This document shows positions 7,026 to 8,718 of a stretch of 8,718 bases of DNA, one piece after another. The position numbers and the translations under genes were made by a program. Origin of the DNA: Prevotellaceae bacterium. Its GTDB lineage: Bacteria > Bacteroidota > Bacteroidia > Bacteroidales > Paludibacteraceae. Each line of letters starts with the position of its first letter. The first letter of the stretch is position 1. The notes beneath the pieces are model-generated. The model did not search any database. It was not told the DNA's origin and was given only the letters and a program-made list of their open reading frames with translations. The stretch is taken from assembly GCA_031270565.1 (NCBI GenBank), contig JAISXJ010000085.1:1-8718 (forward strand), given 5' to 3'.

Positions 7026-7077
7026 AACCAAATGGTATAATACTATTTGGTATAATACCATTTGGTTTAATAATATA
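7026..7077 (+). repeat. 15-bp tandem repeat overlapping a 42-nt imperfect palindrome (candidate operator or leader hairpin)
   Basis: Three 15-bp units lie end to end: TGGTATAATACTATT (7033-7047), TGGTATAATACCATT (7048-7062) and a degenerate TGGTTTAATAATATA (7063-7077). The span 7026-7067 is also an inverted repeat: AACCAAATGGTAT (7026-7038) mirrors ATACCATTTGGTT (7055-7067), and 18 of 21 pairs across the whole 42 nt are complementary. The unit contains GGTATAATACC, itself a palindrome around a central A. It lies between the -7 box and the ATG at 7088, where it could be a repressor operator or an mRNA hairpin near the start codon. Confidence 0.7.
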
Positions 7078-7087
7078 AATACTGATT

Positions 7088-8248
7088 ATGAAAGATTTAG
7101 AAGAAGAAAAATCGCCTTTTATGTTTGGAAAAACTGTGCAAAAAATGGACTTTATCAATCGAACAAAAGACATTGAACACTTGTGGTTGAATCTTCGCAG
7201 CGGCATCAACAGCGTACTTATTTCGCCTCGCCGATGGGGTAAATCATCTCTTGTGGAACATACGGCTACTGTCAAAAATAATGAAAATAATGTGCGATGG
7301 TGCTTTATTGATATGTTTGCCGTGCGTAACGAAAATAATTTTTATGAGCAGTTATGCACTGAATTACTGAAAGTTACCTCTTCAAAATGGCAAAATTGGG
7401 TAGAAAATGTTAAAACGTTTTTCCAACAAATTGTGCCTCACATAAACATAGGACAGGAACCGACAACCGATTTTTCGTTGAGCTTCAAATGGGAGGAATT
7501 GAAAAAAAACAGGGAAGAAATTATAAATTTGCCTGAAAAAATTGCACAAAAATTTGATATTCAATTAATTGTATGTATTGATGAATTTCAAAATATTCAT
7601 ACCTTTGAAGAGGCTGACGCATTTGAAAAACTTTTACGCTCGCAGTGGCAACACCACAAAAAAGTGAGTTACTGTCTTTATGGTAGCAAGCGAACTCTGA
7701 TGACAGATATTTTTAATCAAAAAAACCGCGCTTTTTACCGTTTTGGAGATATAATTATGCTTGATAAAATTGCAACAGAGCATTGGACGCCGTTTATTGT
7801 GGAAAGATTTGCACAAACAGGTAAAGAAATTTCAGAGGAATTGGCGGAAAAAATAGCGGTTTTAATGAAAAACCACCCTTACTATGTACAACAACTTTCG
7901 CATTATGTTTGGGAATTTACACGCACACAGGCAACTCACGCGACTTTGCAGCAGGCAATTATGCGAATGCTTGAAGTTAATACAGCTCTTTATCAGTACG
8001 AAATCGAACATTTAAGCAATACGCAGGTAGAACTTCTAAAAGCGATCGTAAATAATGAAAAACAATTTACTGCACAAGAAACGTTACAAAACTACCGTAT
8101 CGGCACGCCGCAAAATGTATTGAAAAATCTGAAAATGCTCGAAAAAATGGATTTTATAGAAAAACACAAACAGAAAACCGAATTGCTTGACCCTGCTTTG
8201 GAATTGTGGTTCAGGCACTTTTATATGAATTTTAAATTTAATATTTAA
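7088..8248 (+). CDS. AAA/STAND-type P-loop ATPase (archaeal ATPase family-like), function unknown
   Basis: This is a 386-residue protein with the N-terminal signature of a family common in Bacteroidetes (SPFMFGKTVQ...FINRTKDIEHL). The P-loop is SPRRWGKSS at residues 46-54, with Lys52 and Ser53; the usual first glycine is replaced by serine, as is frequent in this family. Walker B is LIVCIDEF (160-167, Asp165 and Glu166). A sensor-1-like strand, YCLYGSKR, lies at 195-202. Residues about 290-386 look like a winged-helix domain ending in an ELWFRHFYMNF segment typical of the group. Resemblance is to PF01637-like archaeal or STAND ATPases, which couple ATP binding to signalling or switch roles; no specific role is known to me. 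Codons are visibly A+T-richer than in the genes before it, consistent with acquisition by transfer. It is monocistronic with no recognisable partner inside the window. Confidence 0.85.
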   Translation: MKDLEEEKSPFMFGKTVQKMDFINRTKDIEHLWLNLRSGINSVLISPRRWGKSSLVEHTATVKNNENNVRWCFIDMFAVRNENNFYEQLCTELLKVTSSKWQNWVENVKTFFQQIVPHINIGQEPTTDFSLSFKWEELKKNREEIINLPEKIAQKFDIQLIVCIDEFQNIHTFEEADAFEKLLRSQWQHHKKVSYCLYGSKRTLMTDIFNQKNRAFYRFGDIIMLDKIATEHWTPFIVERFAQTGKEISEELAEKIAVLMKNHPYYVQQLSHYVWEFTRTQATHATLQQAIMRMLEVNTALYQYEIEHLSNTQVELLKAIVNNEKQFTAQETLQNYRIGTPQNVLKNLKMLEKMDFIEKHKQKTELLDPALELWFRHFYMNFKFNI

Positions 8249-8312
8249 TATTCATATACACTTCTGATCAACAAAAATTAGTAGTGATGTAAAAAGTATG
8301 CTGCTATAAATA

Positions 8313-8344
8313 TTTGGTAATCAGAGAATATAGAAGTATTTTTG
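8313..8344 (+). promoter_or_regulatory. Two-part Bacteroidetes-type promoter (TTTG-N20-TATTTTTG)
   Basis: TTTG at 8313-8316 stands 20 nt before TATTTTTG at 8337-8344, a good fit to the -33/-7 arrangement of Bacteroidetes promoters. It is the best-spaced pair in the window, yet no gene follows it. Downstream are a dyad (8364-8418) and a hairpin (8430-8449), so a small transcript is possible. A+T-rich sequence can produce such matches by chance. Confidence 0.4.
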
Positions 8345-8363
8345 TAAGAATAACAATAACCCT

Positions 8364-8418
8364 CCATTGTCCCAACTGCCAAGTGTAAAAGATAAAGACT
8401 ATAGTGCCCCGACAATGG
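8364..8418. repeat. 8-bp inverted repeat CCATTGTC / GACAATGG
   Basis: CCATTGTC (8364-8371) and GACAATGG (8411-8418) are perfect inverted copies enclosing 39 nt. No direct repeats flank them, so a miniature transposable element is not supported. They could close the stem of a small RNA or mark an intergenic repeat. Confidence 0.4.
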
Positions 8419-8429
8419 TAAGACGACAA

Positions 8430-8449
8430 CGCATGCCGTCAGGTATGCG
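8430..8449. repeat. 8-bp hairpin with GTCA loop
   Basis: CGCATGCC (8430-8437) pairs with GGTATGCG (8442-8449), with one G-U wobble, around a GTCA loop. No T run follows on the plus strand, so it is not a clear terminator. The core CCGTCAGG is the reverse complement of CCTGACGG in the hairpin at 4512-4527. Confidence 0.5.
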
Positions 8450-8466
8450 AACAAAACAAAAAACGC

Positions 8467-8490
8467 TGTCATCCCCGCCTGCGTGGGCAT
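8467..8490. repeat. Fragment resembling a GTCATCCCCGCC...GGGCAT intergenic repeat
   Basis: The stretch GTCATCCCCGCCTGCGTGGG resembles the widespread class of intergenic imperfect palindromes that read GTCAT(T/C)CCCGC...GCGGGAAT or similar. Here only a degenerate hairpin (CCC with GGG) can form. The assignment rests on resemblance only. Confidence 0.35.
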
Positions 8491-8516
8491 CTCCCGAAAG
8501 GCACCAAAAATATTTT

Positions 8517-8537
8517 TTCATTCTTCATTATTCACTA
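8517..8537 (+). repeat. Three tandem TTCAYTM heptads
   Basis: TTCATTC (8517-8523), TTCATTA (8524-8530) and TTCACTA (8531-8537) continue the heptad family seen at 123-150 and 4526-4539, on the same strand. The next -7 box begins 10 nt downstream. Confidence 0.55.
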
Positions 8538-8546
8538 AAAAAGTAT

Positions 8547-8554
8547 TATCTTTG
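8547..8554 (+). promoter_or_regulatory. Bacteroidetes-type -7 promoter box (TATCTTTG)
   Basis: TATCTTTG followed by C matches TAnnTTTG. No TTG is seen at the -33 distance. It points rightwards, to a transcript starting near 8560 that leaves the window; its gene or RNA cannot be identified from what is present. Confidence 0.55.
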
Positions 8555-8632
8555 CCCCGTTCTTGTTCACATCTAAAATCAATACAAAAAACGATGCTTA
8601 CATCTGGGATTCTATATTTACCCTTTTTGCTA

Positions 8633-8655
8633 TTTAGACGGTTTATCCGTCTAAA
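8633..8655. repeat. Perfect 9-bp hairpin near the window end
   Basis: TTTAGACGG (8633-8641) pairs perfectly with CCGTCTAAA (8647-8655) around a TTTAT loop. It lies about 75 nt into the transcript predicted from the -7 box at 8547-8554. No T run follows, so it is more likely a repeat or leader structure than a terminator. Confidence 0.55.
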
Positions 8656-8718
8656 AGTAAGCTCGTTACAAAAGCCCCCCGCCGTCTTTGCCTTAACTCC
8701 TTGTATTCAAGGGCTTAT

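Larger units (their letters stand above)
8249..8718. other. 470-base terminal region without a recognisable gene
   Basis: No frame here has the look of a real protein. A minus-strand frame (8278-8490) and a plus-strand frame (8367-8576) are short, unlike known proteins and run through repeat sequence. A frame from an ATG at 8594 stays open to the window end (MLTSGILYLPFLLFRRFIRL at its start); it is not recognised and could be the first codons of a gene cut by the window or chance. The region does hold two promoter-like elements and several inverted repeats, listed separately. Confidence 0.6.

Noticed and set aside
8364..8418. Miniature inverted-repeat transposable element
   Set aside because: The 8-bp inverted ends have no flanking target-site duplication and the interior shows no further symmetry.
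8278..8490. 70-codon minus-strand frame
   Set aside because: It starts inside a common-looking intergenic repeat (MPTQAGMTA) and has no recognisable domain or promoter on that strand.
8367..8576. 69-codon plus-strand frame
   Set aside because: It runs through hairpins, the repeat fragment, heptads and a promoter box; the composition is not protein-like.

Overview
The window reads as a chromosomal segment of a Bacteroidota (Bacteroidetes) bacterium, probably of the order Bacteroidales. Several intergenic gaps carry the Bacteroidetes-type -7 promoter box TAnnTTTG (194-201, 4612-4619, 7013-7020, 8337-8344, 8547-8554). Start codons lack a clear Shine-Dalgarno sequence, and the RlmB-like methyltransferase has the N-terminal sequence typical of Bacteroides relatives. 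One small secreted protein ends in what looks like a type IX secretion (T9SS) sorting domain. Every confident gene is on the + strand.

Layout. Positions 1-225 are a gene-free stretch of small hairpins followed by four tandem TTCAYTA heptads and a promoter. A probable operon follows (226-4501): a TerB/J-domain protein, an exported PDZ/S41 carboxy-terminal protease, and a YgiQ-family radical SAM enzyme. A hairpin plus two more heptads and a second promoter (4512-4619) lead to a 208-residue secreted protein of unknown function (4720-5346). Next come two RNA-modification genes in tandem, an RlmB-like TrmH/SpoU 2'-O-methyltransferase and an RluA-family pseudouridine synthase (5425-6894). An A+T-rich gap carries a -7 box and a 42-nt imperfect palindrome that is also a 15-bp tandem repeat. 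It precedes a visibly A+T-richer gene for a STAND/archaeal-type P-loop ATPase (7088-8248). The last 470 bases hold no recognisable gene. They contain two promoter-like elements, several inverted repeats, a third set of heptads and a 9-bp hairpin near the window end.

How the genes fit together. Most of the window is conserved housekeeping function: protein quality control and envelope proteolysis (J-domain co-chaperone plus CtpA-like protease) and ribosomal or other RNA modification. The accessory components are the small T9SS-type cargo, the A+T-rich ATPase with its unusual leader, and the intergenic repeats. I see no CRISPR array, insertion sequence, tRNA or rRNA, and no complete system that I could call new. 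The best leads are the recurrent hairpin-heptad-promoter arrangement and the dyad/tandem repeat in front of the ATPase.
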